DNA of 64,000 nucleotides, taken from CAZGNZ01 sp964527215 (lineage in GTDB: Bacteria > Fidelibacterota > Marinisomatia > SCGC-AAA003-L08 > JACNLC01). Positions 38,101 to 45,573 of this stretch are shown here, piece after piece. The DNA is taken from contig CAZGNZ010000015.1 of assembly GCA_964527215.1 (NCBI GenBank), positions 1 through 64,000 of the forward strand, written 5' to 3'. The stretch's first letter is position 1. Every line of letters begins with the position of its first letter. The translations under genes were made by a program, and so were the position numbers. The notes below the pieces were generated by a model. That model saw only the letters and a program-made list of their open reading frames with translations. It made no database searches and had not been told where the DNA came from.

Positions 38101-39173
38101 AAATAATGCCAATAGCGGGTCCGCAGACTGAACTGAGTGGCATTTTCAGGCGGTGTCATGACAGCCTGGTACAGTGTCCAGTCCGTGGAGTCGCCTGCCA
38201 CCGTGAAACGATAGTCGGTTCCGCCCACTTCGCCCCAGCCGTCGGCGCCGCAGGTACCGTCATGCCAGGTGACGGTAAATCCCATGGCATAGCTGCCGTC
38301 AGCGTTGGCCATCTCAGCCATCCCTTCGGGAAGCATGGTTTTAACATATGCGGAGAAAATCAGAGGTGAACCGTCATTGATAAAATCAACGGGATCGGAA
38401 ATGATCACCAGTTCGGTTTCTTCCACATATTTATCCATCCGCAGTGAATAATCTCCGCTGTGGGCATAGGCACCGCACTGCCAGCCGGACTGCGGCATTT
38501 CGTCGGACCATTCGGCTTTTCCTGCGCCGAAGGAATCAAACCAGGTGAACCAGCCGTCAGGCAGGTCCAGGTTGCAGTTGAACATATCCCCGGCCCATTC
38601 GCCTTCCACGGCGGGACGCAGGAAAAGATCATCAAGATAGGCATTACCGGTGGCGTTGTCACCCATCCGGAACTCAACAAAGATATCGGCCACATTTACC
38701 GGGAAGGACAGCGGGAAGGGTGCAATAATTTCCATCCATTCGGTGGTGGCGGCGTCCTGCGGAATATCCAGAATCAGCGGGGCACCCAGCAGATCCGTAC
38801 CGTCATCATCCATGAAAGTGAAGATCAGCTGTATTTTTTCCGTGTCATCCATCGGATCGATATTTACACCATCCAGTTTCACCCAGGCACCGTAATAGGT
38901 GGCTACATCCGGACCTGAAAATACTGCCCAGTACCGGGACAGATCCTCACTCATCCAGTAGGCATCTCCGTCTGCATCGGGTTTCATAATGGCAATGGAA
39001 TGCATACCGGTCCGATATTGACCGGTATCCCAGTTTAATACTGCCGTGGCGGAAGATCCGCCGCTGTTAAAGTAGTTTGGCTCTGCGCTTTCAAATCCGC
39101 CGCCTGCAAGGTTGGCAAACAGGAATGCGGATGTTGCGAGCATCACAAGAGCGACTCCTCGAACGATTCTCAT
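35145..39173 (-). CDS. Secreted triple jelly-roll protein with dockerin and T9SS tail
   Basis: 1342 residues. Signal peptide about 1-22, then three modules (24-380, 381-741, 742-1095), each with two beta-sandwich domains of carbohydrate-binding-module-like character: an A domain ending AYLDDLFLRPAVEGEW and a B domain ending in YWHYF.GT.YWDDITV. The copies are close in sequence. A type I dockerin pair (GDINMDDALDILDVV and ADLNDDGSLDILDVV) lies at 1096-1153, a beta-rich domain at about 1160-1245, and a T9SS type A sorting domain at about 1260-1342 (AYPNPFNPAVN...GVYFIRVLMDN). No catalytic domain is present, so it looks like a surface-attached glycan binder. AAAGGAGA precedes the ATG by seven bases, a strong ribosome site. 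Confidence 0.85.
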   Translation of the reverse strand: MRIVRGVALVMLATSAFLFANLAGGGFESAEPNYFNSGGSSATAVLNWDTGQYRTGMHSIAIMKPDADGDAYWMSEDLSRYWAVFSGPDVATYYGAWVKLDGVNIDPMDDTEKIQLIFTFMDDDGTDLLGAPLILDIPQDAATTEWMEIIAPFPLSFPVNVADIFVEFRMGDNATGNAYLDDLFLRPAVEGEWAGDMFNCNLDLPDGWFTWFDSFGAGKAEWSDEMPQSGWQCGAYAHSGDYSLRMDKYVEETELVIISDPVDFINDGSPLIFSAYVKTMLPEGMAEMANADGSYAMGFTVTWHDGTCGADGWGEVGGTDYRFTVAGDSTDWTLYQAVMTPPENATQFSLRTRYWHYFMGTTFWDDITVVKAEAAATELEGGDFESALPNYFMTGGTSPTAETAWSSAEFRTGMHSLLINKPTADGTAYWTSDDLSRYWAVFSGPDVATYYGAWVKLAGVNTMPADDSEKIQISFTFTDDDGVDLLGGPLVLDIPQDAADTDWMEIIAPFPLSFPVNVADIYAEFIMNDNATGMAYLDDYFLRPAVEGEWAGDMFNCNVDLPHGWFTWFDSFGAGKAEWSDEMPQSGWQCSEFSYTGDYSLRMDKYVEETELVVISDPVTFNNTGNPLLISAYVKTDLPEGMADMANADGSYAMGLTLTWHDGTCGADGWGEVGGTDYRFTVAGDETDWTLYQAVMTPPENATQYSLRTRYWHYFTGTTYWDNITVQQTTSDLEFEDYGLPNAGFEGDEPNYFDIESTSPTAELAWCTEQYRTGMHSVAIMKPEADGTAAWISEDLSRYWAVFSGPDVATYYGGWVKLAGVNTMPADDSEKIQLSFTFMDDDGTDLLGAPLVLDVPQDAADTEWMEIIAPFPLSFPVNVADIFVEFTMGENATGNAYLDDLFLRPAVEGEWAGDMFNCNLDLPDGWFTWWDSFGAGKPEWSDAMPQSGFQTHDFAHSGESSLQIEKYVEETEVVVNSDPYTFVNDGTPLAFSAWVKFDLPEGMADMANTDGSYAAGFTVTWHDGTCGADGWGELGGTDYRFTDIPGDQTDWVHFRAVMEPPEGATQYSLRARNWHYFQGTSYWDDFMVEYYEAVMGDINMDDALDILDVVVAVAVILGTQEVDNVAYNNADLNDDGSLDILDVVWMVDIILNGRGEPATTAEIVHADNTVTLSADGMVGAVQITLSHTPDFSLNLTENALVRDYHTSGMTTTLIVVAPEAGTLFTATGEFEITEAVAASSNGYIDVGYGSPLPESFQIGAAYPNPFNPAVNLDFSIPDQGMVNITVYDLMGREITTLMNQNLSTGSYQVTWDAADNVASGVYFIRVLMDNQEVSIQKVMFLK
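35889..36950 (-). repeat. Internal module repeat 3 of the jelly-roll gene
   Basis: Third copy, residues 742-1095. The A domain is nearly the same as in copies 1 and 2, but the B domain is more diverged (FGAGKPEWSDAMPQSGFQ, SLQIEKYVEETEVVVNSD), suggesting a distinct binding preference. Confidence 0.85.
36951..38033 (-). repeat. Internal module repeat 2 of the jelly-roll gene
   Basis: Second copy, residues 381-741. Closest to copy 1 in the B domain, sharing FGAGKAEWSDEMPQSGWQC and the HDGTCGADGWGEVGGTDY phrase. Confidence 0.85.
38034..39104 (-). repeat. Internal module repeat 1 of the jelly-roll gene
   Basis: First of three in-frame repeats of about 1.07 kb (residues 24-380). The period measured between the FES/FEG anchors is 357 and then 361 residues. 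Codon-level differences between copies are scattered. Confidence 0.85.
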
Positions 39174-39452
39174 TGGTTTTCTCCTTTAGTTTAACTTACT
39201 CCAATCTGCGGGAATGGCCCCCGGTTTGAAATCTGCCTTCATTATCTCTGATTCCAATCATTCGGGGTTTCCTCTGCCATCCGTCCGGCGAACCTGAGCC
39301 GGATGACGACTAAAATGAACCAATCCAGACTGTCTGGCAACTTGGTTTCCTTATCCTGCGAATTCGCAAAAACCTGGAACTGTTAATTTCATCCACTGAA
39401 ATACAAATGCACATCCGGTTTTGGCTGTCCATGACGTTTTTGCAATTTCGTC

Positions 39453-41438
39453 TTACCTGATAATATCCAGTTCTGTAACAACCGCCCCCTTGGACGGCAA
39501 ACATAGCTCTATACTATGTTCTGAAATCTGCTTTGCACCGACCGTTTTTTCCCGAATGCTGACTCTGTCGGTAAAATCCAGTCTTCCGGTTCTTTCCTTC
39601 CAGGCATGATTCTGGACTGCCAGTTTCAGTTTATGTTCGGAAGGATGATGCCAGAGTCCGTATTCCATGTCCGATGCATGGAATTCAACAGGCGGTTTTC
39701 CGCCCTCAATCCGGCAGATGCTCTGATACAGTTTCAAAATATACTTTTCCAAAATCATGTCCCGGCTGTGCAGCAGCATCATTTCAACCGGCAGCGCTGA
39801 CCAGAAAATCCGGCCGTCGCCAAAGCTGCCTGAAATCAACACGGGTCGATTATCCTGATCCGTCACCAATACTTCCCCGCGACATTCCTTCACGGGACAG
39901 ACAGCCGTCTCTACGGTTTGAGGAATCGGACCGGTCTGAAATTCCTCTCCAGCGGTGAACCCGCCCCAATCCGATCGGGATGTCAGTCTGAGCTGCTGCG
40001 AAGAAGGATAGCAGGGTTCTCCAAAACGGACATTCGACTGAATGCCTAGGAAATCTTCCCAGTCCGGCAGCCATGCGTCATGCGCAAAACTGCAGTACAG
40101 GGCTCCCCCGCCTTGAACGTAATCACGCAGTTCGTTCCAGAACGGTGCCGTAAGACGCTTGAGCCTCGGGGCAAACAGGACTGGAAAATCGCTCAGAGGA
40201 CGAGGCAGTTCATGGGTTGCGGTGTCCGCGTCAAGATCAATCCCGGGTTCCAGGATAGAGCGCGGTGAAAAACCGGACCGTTTTATCAGGGCAAATACAT
40301 TGAGATACAGCGGATACCACTCCTCAAAATCATTGTCCCAATCGTATGGGTAATCCGTCCAGTACACTGACGGTATCAGAAGCCCTGGTTCGACCGTTTT
40401 TACAGGAATCCAGGCTTCGGATGCCAGCTGATTTGCCAGGACGGCAATATTTTTCATTTCTTCAGCAGCCGGTTTCAGACGGTGGTTTGAATCCAGGATT
40501 CCGAACCGCAGTTCATGAGGGTGATGGCTGTACGGCCGAATATCGGCACATTCAAAATCTGAAAAACACCAGTTAAGAATTCCCTGCGCTCCGTTGATGA
40601 GACTGCTGTAAGCGACATTTCGGTAGTAATCCGCCTGATTATTTTCGGAAGTCATTGCAGTGGACAACCCAAATTCCTCGATAATGACCGGTTTCCCCCA
40701 GAATTGTGCCAGGTTCAGCCGAAATGCGGCGGTGAAAGACTGCATCCAGACATCCTCATGGCGGGGGTAAAAGTGCAGTCCCAGGAAGTCCTGGAGCGGT
40801 GCCAGTTTCCGCAGCTGGAAATTTTTCAGCCTGCGGCTGACTTCCGGACTCCAGCATCCATCGCCAATCGAGACCGGGTGTACTTCATCCAGATCCCGAA
40901 TTGTCTGGATAATGTCGGCAGCCCAGTTTGCAACTTCAGCGGCCGATCCCCGATTTTCAAAATTGGGTATTTCATTCGACAGTATCCAGCCTTCCAGAGC
41001 CGGGTGCAGACGAACCTGCTCCACGACAGTGCGAACATACATTTTCTGTTTCTGCCGGATTTCAATATCCGAAAAAAAACTTCTGTCTCCGCGCCAGACC
41101 ACATTCCAGTCTTCTCCGGACATGTGTCCCACGAAAAAGGACAGAATTGTACCTATGCCGGCAGATTCACACAAATCGAGAAAATGATCCAGTTTCCGCA
41201 GAGCACCGGGTTCAACCCGCAGACCGCTCGGGATGAAATCAGGCATGAACAGAAAAGAGCGGCAGATATTGAATCCCAATTCCCGCATTTTCTGAAGTTC
41301 TTCCTGAACAGCGTCGGGCTGCCAGTCCCGCCACATTCGAATGGCTGTTTTTCCCGGCCAGTAATTTGATCCGGTCCAAAAGGCTGACTTACCTTCCGAG
41401 TCCACAAAAAACCATGGCTTTTTCCCTGCGTCAGTCAT
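39453..41438 (-). CDS. GH5-like cytoplasmic glycoside hydrolase
   Basis: 661 residues from the ATG at 41438, which overlaps the LacI stop by eight bases (ATGACTGA). A longer frame from 41528 would run inside the regulator gene. Residues 1-350 are a (beta/alpha)8 barrel of the GH5/GH-A type with acid/base E156 (ILSNEIP) and nucleophile E255 (IIEEFG). Residues about 360-580 resemble the amidotransferase-like trimerisation domain of GH42 enzymes, and a small beta domain closes the protein. No signal peptide, so it should act on imported oligosaccharides. GH130 in the same locus points to a mannosidase or mannanase-like activity, which is inference. Confidence 0.75.
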   Translation of the reverse strand: MTDAGKKPWFFVDSEGKSAFWTGSNYWPGKTAIRMWRDWQPDAVQEELQKMRELGFNICRSFLFMPDFIPSGLRVEPGALRKLDHFLDLCESAGIGTILSFFVGHMSGEDWNVVWRGDRSFFSDIEIRQKQKMYVRTVVEQVRLHPALEGWILSNEIPNFENRGSAAEVANWAADIIQTIRDLDEVHPVSIGDGCWSPEVSRRLKNFQLRKLAPLQDFLGLHFYPRHEDVWMQSFTAAFRLNLAQFWGKPVIIEEFGLSTAMTSENNQADYYRNVAYSSLINGAQGILNWCFSDFECADIRPYSHHPHELRFGILDSNHRLKPAAEEMKNIAVLANQLASEAWIPVKTVEPGLLIPSVYWTDYPYDWDNDFEEWYPLYLNVFALIKRSGFSPRSILEPGIDLDADTATHELPRPLSDFPVLFAPRLKRLTAPFWNELRDYVQGGGALYCSFAHDAWLPDWEDFLGIQSNVRFGEPCYPSSQQLRLTSRSDWGGFTAGEEFQTGPIPQTVETAVCPVKECRGEVLVTDQDNRPVLISGSFGDGRIFWSALPVEMMLLHSRDMILEKYILKLYQSICRIEGGKPPVEFHASDMEYGLWHHPSEHKLKLAVQNHAWKERTGRLDFTDRVSIREKTVGAKQISEHSIELCLPSKGAVVTELDIIR

Positions 41439-42461
41439 TATGTCGAAGACTGGATTCCCTGACAACGATCTCCACAGGAACCAATCTGGTATGAAATAAT
41501 TTTTTGGGGTTTTCAATTCGATCAACAAGTAGCTTCATGGCTTCCACACCCATTTCGATTTTCGGCACATGCAGGGTTGTGAGAGACGGATGGGTAACCG
41601 CGGCGGAATTGATATCGTCAAATCCGACCACACCGATTTCTTCGGGGACTTTTCGTCCAATGGTGTACAGCTCGTTCAGTGCACCGATTGCAGTGGTGTC
41701 GTTTACGCAAATCACTGCATCCAGTTTGGGCACCTGCTCCAGGATTTTCCGAATGCCTTCAGCGCCGATATTGGCTGTGGTTTCTTCCGTTTTCAGATGG
41801 GTATAATTGTGGTTTCGGGCAACTTCAGACAGTCCTATCCTCTCGAGCGCAAGGCGATAGCCCTCTTCCCGCTCCTTGATGGAAATATGATAATACGAAC
41901 CGCCCAGGAAACCAATGTGCCGGTATCCCTGACGATGCAGGTGCTCGACAGCCTGCTGAACCCCGTTGCGGTTGTCCATGACCACCGCATCAATCTTGAG
42001 ATCCGGTACCCGGTAGTCGATGAGCACCATGGGAATATTTTCAGCTGAAATATACTGGATCAATTCATCCGATACGCTGCCGGCGATTATGACGCCGTCC
42101 ACGTCCCGCCCTCTCAGGAATCGCGGGACATCTTCCGGAAGGGTGAGATTTACCGCGACCGAAGACAGAAGCAGATACATACCGTGGTTTCTGGCTTCAA
42201 GCTCTGCTCCCAGCATGATCCGTGAGTAAAATGCTTCCGATCTCGACAGATGGACGTCAGAAATGATAAAGCCAATATTTCCGGTCCGGTTGGCTCCCAG
42301 CTGCCTGGCAGCCCGGAACGGACGATAATTATACTCCTCAATCACTCTGTTGACTTTTGTCCGGGTGGCATCGCTGATGTAGCCCTTACCGGAAATAACC
42401 AGTGAAACCGTTGAGGTGGAAACGCCGGCAATTTTTGCAATATCTTTTATAGTTATCCCAT
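41431..42461 (-). CDS. LacI-family repressor, start codon region out of frame
   Basis: A LacI/GalR regulator of about 340 residues: HTH and hinge (ITIKDIAKIAGVSTSTVS, then ISGKGYISDATRTKVNRV) followed by the periplasmic-binding-protein-like sensor (IGFIISDVHLSRSE... and VVGFDDINSAAVTHPSLTTL). The HTH frame has no ATG, GTG or TTG start between the predicted promoter and ITIKD. An ATG at 42461-42459 sits two bases out of phase: ATG-GG-ATAACT. One extra G in the GGG run would give a normal start M-G-I-T-I-K-D. The gene is therefore either intact with a sequencing or assembly slip, or started at a non-standard codon (AUA at 42456 or similar), or genuinely broken. It overlaps the GH5-like gene by eight bases. 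Confidence 0.8.
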
Positions 42462-42487
42462 TAGACTGATACCTGCTCCATAGATTG

Positions 42488-42505
42488 TATCGAACCGTTT
42501 CGATA
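42488..42505. promoter_or_regulatory. Palindromic LacI-type operator
   Basis: TATCGAACCGTTTCGATA matches its own reverse complement at all but the central pair of positions and has the central CG typical of LacI-family operators. It lies just downstream of the predicted promoter and 27 bases before the regulator's ATG, so binding would block transcription of its own gene and the coupled hydrolase gene. Confidence 0.7.
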
Positions 42506-42521
42506 TTATTTATGATAAGAT

Positions 42522-42551
42522 ATATTAAGGATTTCTGGATTTCTTTGTCAA
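42522..42551 (-). promoter_or_regulatory. Promoter of the lacI-type gene
   Basis: On the minus strand TTGACA (42546-42551) and TAATAT (42522-42527) are 18 bases apart, a near-consensus sigma-70 promoter. The operator at 42488-42505 would fall at about +10 to +27. Confidence 0.65.
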
Positions 42552-42911
42552 TTAAAATTCTTTGCTTTTTTATCGAAGTGCTGTGTCAGCCAGCAGAATG
42601 AGGGGGATTGATCGGATTACGGCGGATGCAGAAATAATACCTGGCTGAGTTGATGGGTGGGTTATCTGGAAATAGTATTACTGTTATATATTGTATATAT
42701 TATACTTAAAATATCTCCCGACTCGATGCGAATCCTTGCACCGTGACACTGAGACTGATTTCGTTCAATTTCGAAGCTGGAGAATGCGAATCAGGATCGC
42801 TCAGCCCCATGTCGCTGGCCGCCGGGTTCGGCATACCTTCGAGCATTCGACATCATAGCACAGCCGGTTTCGGTCGGCAATTATGGTTCAGTTATTATCG
42901 GAATATTAGTG

Positions 42912-42924
42912 TATCGTTTCGATA
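42912..42924. promoter_or_regulatory. Possible auxiliary operator half-site
   Basis: TATCGTTTCGATA is a palindrome sharing the ten-base half TATCGAAACG (minus strand) with the main operator 407 bases away. It lies 15 bases after the SDR gene stop. The shortened centre makes full repressor binding doubtful. Confidence 0.3.
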
Positions 42925-42939
42925 TGATTATAAACCGGA

Positions 42940-43695
42940 TCAATTGCGAAGGTAGGATGCCCCATTCACATCCAGTATTGCCCCGGTCATATAGGCGGGA
43001 GCATCTGTGGCGAGGTATTTGATTACGCCGCCGATTTCTTCGGCAGTGGCTGCCCGGTTCAGCGGACTTTGTTTTTTGATACCGGTCCCCTGCGGACCGC
43101 TGAGAATTTCCGCTGCCATATCGGTTTCCACAAATCCCGGAGCCACCGCAAATACCAGCACACCGGCTGCCGCTAAAGCCTGGGCCAGCGACTGGCTGAA
43201 GCTGTTCAGTCCGGATTTTGCGGCACCGTATGCTGGTGCAGCAGGTTCCCCCCGGAAAGCTCCGCGGGAAGTAACATTTATAATCCGTCCTGATCCGGCT
43301 GATTTCATGTGACGGGCTGCTTCAATCGAGAGCATTGCGGGGGCATTCAAATCTACCTGTATCGTACGGTTCCAGCAGTCTGACCAGACTTCGGGGGCAG
43401 TCATCACCGGATCATGCAGCTCGTAAATTCCGGCATTGTTCACCAGTACGGAAATCTTTCCCAATTGATCAACAGATTCCTGCCACAGTGTTTGAGTTTC
43501 AGATGCATTTGAGAGATCAGCACTGACAAGGATGTGTGTCTCGTCGGTTAATTCAGCCTGCAGGGATTCGGCGGCAGCCCGGTTACGGTTGTAGTGCAGT
43601 GCCAGCCGGAATCCGGCCTTATCCAGTTCAGAAGCTGCGGCCCGTCCGATTCCGCGGGAAGCACCCGTGATAAGAGCGGTGGGTTTTTTATGCAT
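42940..43695 (-). CDS. SDR-family oxidoreductase (FabG-like)
   Basis: 251 residues of the classical short-chain dehydrogenase fold: cofactor motif TGASRGIG (10-17), NNAG (86-89), catalytic S143, Y156 and K160 (YGAAK), and a C-terminal YMTGAILDVNGASY. It is FabG-like in length and motifs and NAD(P)H-dependent. With no fatty-acid synthesis genes nearby it may reduce another carbonyl substrate. It is upstream of and on the same strand as the LacI gene, but a 478-base gap with its own promoter separates them. Confidence 0.9.
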   Translation of the reverse strand: MHKKPTALITGASRGIGRAAASELDKAGFRLALHYNRNRAAAESLQAELTDETHILVSADLSNASETQTLWQESVDQLGKISVLVNNAGIYELHDPVMTAPEVWSDCWNRTIQVDLNAPAMLSIEAARHMKSAGSGRIINVTSRGAFRGEPAAPAYGAAKSGLNSFSQSLAQALAAAGVLVFAVAPGFVETDMAAEILSGPQGTGIKKQSPLNRAATAEEIGGVIKYLATDAPAYMTGAILDVNGASYLRN

Positions 43696-43992
43696 TGGTG
43701 AAATCCTTATAATTTAATTGTCGAGATGCAGGAAATGTTAGATTCACCTGCTGCAGAAACACAACCATGAATTCCGGAAGCAATGATCAATGTTTACATG
43801 GTTACGTTTCTGAATCGCAGGTACCGCTGCGGGAGCCTTCCCGGCGGGGTGCTAGCTAATGGTGAAATGGTATAATGGTTGATTGGTTGATTGGTTGAGA
43901 GGGTGATTGGTTGAGAGGGTGAATTATCAAGCAGCACTCCTTTGCATGGTGATACTGAATGAAACAGGGGCAGTTGTCAGTATTCTTAATCA

Positions 43993-44123
43993 CAGCCCTG
44001 AAAGGGCTGAAATCGTCAGCCCGGGGCGGAGCCCCGGGTTTCAGTTAAAAGAATGATCGAACCCTGAAGGGGTGCAGGTAAAGATCTGGAGGACTGGGTG
44101 TTGTCATTTGATCGAGCAGGTGA
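43993..44123 (+). repeat. Hairpin-rich GC element, copy 2
   Basis: Contains in order AGCCCTGAAAGGGCT, a nested palindrome CTGAAA...CCCGGGGCGGAGCCCCGGG...TTTCAG, and ACCCTGAAGGGGT, followed by gcaggtaaagat and ttgtcatttgatcgag. About 130 bp matches 44537-44667 with few differences. Confidence 0.85.
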
Positions 44124-44329
44124 GTTGGGCTTCCAGGCTGGGTGCTTTCCAGCAGTGTATTGGTGAAATAGTGTAATGGTATAATGGCTGAATTGGACTT
44201 TCTCACATAATGCTGCTGAGTGGGACGGAAAGTCGTCAGTTGGCAGTCGTCAGCCCTTGAGTGTGCTTTTCCAATTTCAAATTTCGGATTTCCTGTTCCA
44301 ACTCCCCGTCAATTGCTATCCGAATTGCG

Positions 44330-44474
44330 GTTCAGAATGCATAGTAATAATACAGATGAGTGTTCGAACAGATTGAATGACCTCAGGTGAATATCCGACC
44401 AGGGACTTGGGACTGCTGCATCCTGAATCCCATGCCAGGCGCTATTTCCCCGGGAGTGGTGGGGGTTTGGGATG
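44330..44474 (-). repeat. 145-bp intergenic repeat, copy 3
   Basis: Minus-strand relative of 386-528, sharing catcccaaacccccaccac, ccggggaa and a distal tattattactatgca-tctgaac. Diverged in the middle. Confidence 0.75.
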
Positions 44475-44536
44475 GGTGATCTTGGGGTGTTTTTCAATCC
44501 GAGGTTCCACTGATCACCTGCAGAAATCAGATTCTC

Positions 44537-44667
44537 CAGCCCTGAAGGGGCTGAAATCGTCAGCCCGGGGCGGAGCCCCGGGTTTCAGTTATAAGAATGA
44601 TCGAACCCTGAAGGGGTGCAGGTAAAGATATGGATGACCGGGTGTTGTCATTTGGTCGAGTAGGTGA
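44537..44667 (+). repeat. Hairpin-rich GC element, copy 3
   Basis: Near-identical to 43993-44123, with the same three hairpins and the same downstream segment ending near tcgagtaggtga. Confidence 0.85.
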
Positions 44668-44806
44668 TTTGTAGAGTCTGTTTTATTACAGGGTGGGATT
44701 TAGTCGTTGTCTTGCAAGGGTCAGCCATCAAACGGGAATACAGTTTCTGACGAAGAGTACCCAATATAATATTTACCATTTACCGAAGGTGGCCATCCGG
44801 TTTTTG

Positions 44807-44954
44807 GTTCAGAATGCATAGTAATAATACAGGTGCGTGCTCCAACAGATTGAATGACCTCAGGTGAATATCCGACCAGGGACTTGGGACTGCTGCATCC
44901 TGAATCCCATACCAGGGGCATTTCCCCTGAAGGGTGTGGTGGGGGTTTGGGATG
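44807..44954 (-). repeat. 145-bp intergenic repeat, copy 4
   Basis: Close to 44330-44474, sharing gaatgacctcaggtgaatat and gggacttgggactgctgcat, with a small insertion (gaagggtgt) near the ccgggg position. Confidence 0.75.
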
Positions 44955-44999
44955 GATGGACGTGGGGACTTGGTGAAATGGTATATTGGTGTAGTCGTC

Positions 45000-45047
45000 A
45001 GTTTTCTTAATCACAGCCCTGAAGGGGCTGAAATCGTCAGCCCGGGG
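45000..45047 (+). repeat. Hairpin-rich GC element, truncated copy 4
   Basis: Shares gtcagt-ttcttaatcacag and the agccctgaaggggct and cagcccgggg portions with the other copies, then breaks off in the middle of the central palindrome. Confidence 0.75.
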
Positions 45048-45210
45048 AAGTGAACCAGGTACAGAAGCCAGGGGTTTGTCAAAAAAAAGGTCGTGGTTAG
45101 TTCCTTTTGCACGGGTGCGTATTTTCATCTTTAACTTTTCATTTTTAATTTTTAAAGATATGTCATATGTATTAATATTACTGACTCGAAATGAATGGAG
45201 AATTGGTATA

Positions 45211-45402
45211 ATGTCAAAAGTTTGTGAAATTTGCGGCAAAGGACCCACGGTCGGTTATCATGTCAGTCATGCTCATAACCGTACAAAGCGCCGCTGGCTG
45301 CCCAATCTGCAGGCTGTCAATGCGATTGTGAACGGGTCCAGAAAAAAAATAAAGGTTTGTACATCATGTATTCGTTCAGGCAGGGTTAAAAAAGCCGTCT
45401 GA
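45211..45402 (+). CDS. rpmB: 50S ribosomal protein L28
   Basis: A 63-residue L28 of the zinc-ribbon type, with cysteine pairs CEIC near the start and CTSC near the end. The conserved phrases VSHAHNRTKRRWLPNLQ and GRVKKAV are clear. The start is the ATG at 45211 with GGAG ten bases upstream; an open frame from 45076 only extends into the repeat mosaic. The gene stands alone (no rpmG beside it), convergent with ftsZ. Confidence 0.95.
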   Translation: MSKVCEICGKGPTVGYHVSHAHNRTKRRWLPNLQAVNAIVNGSRKKIKVCTSCIRSGRVKKAV

Positions 45403-45423
45403 CACTTCTGCTGAAACAAAATT

Positions 45424-45466
45424 AAGCCCCGGACCAGTTCAAAACTGACCCGGGGCTTTTCTTTTT
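45424..45466. terminator. Bidirectional terminator between rpmB and ftsZ
   Basis: AAGCCCCGG (45424-45432) pairs with CCGGGGCTT (45450-45458), and CAGTT/AACTG extend the stem around a short loop. TTCTTTTT follows on the plus strand, and AATTTTG follows on the minus strand after the A-rich side. It should end both rpmB and dcw transcripts. Confidence 0.85.
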
Positions 45467-45573
45467 GGGGTTAATTCTTTTTCCGACCGGAAATGGTGCA
45501 GACTTATCTCCCAATCCGGCAGTCAGATTTCTCCAGACCGCCGTATGGTGTATTTTCTCGGTTTGTTTTCAAA

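Larger units (their letters stand above)
42462..42939. other. Intergenic region between SDR and LacI genes
   Basis: About 480 bases without a credible gene. It holds the regulator promoter, the operator, and a shorter operator-like palindrome at 42912-42924. The rest shows nothing recognisable apart from AT-rich stretches around 42500-42570 and 42670-42710. Confidence 0.55.
43696..45210. other. Non-coding repeat mosaic before rpmB
   Basis: About 1.5 kb built from repeats with no supported gene. It contains three copies of a hairpin-rich GC element (43993, 44537, 45014), two copies of the 145-bp family also found at the left edge (on the opposite strand), and short words such as ggttgattggttg and tggtgaaatggtataatgg. 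Order and spacing suggest duplication of a unit of about 0.5 kb. No transposase or integrase remnant was seen. Confidence 0.7.

Noticed and set aside
45076..45210. Extended L28 reading frame
   Set aside because: The extra codons lie in the repeat mosaic and AT-rich leader; standard L28 starts at MSKVCEICGK.
43696..45210. Insertion sequence or prophage remnant
   Set aside because: No transposase, integrase or phage-like frame and no target-site duplications were seen; only short repeated elements are present.
45208..45213. TATAAT as a -10 element of rpmB
   Set aside because: It overlaps the start codon itself, so it cannot drive a transcript containing the ribosome site.
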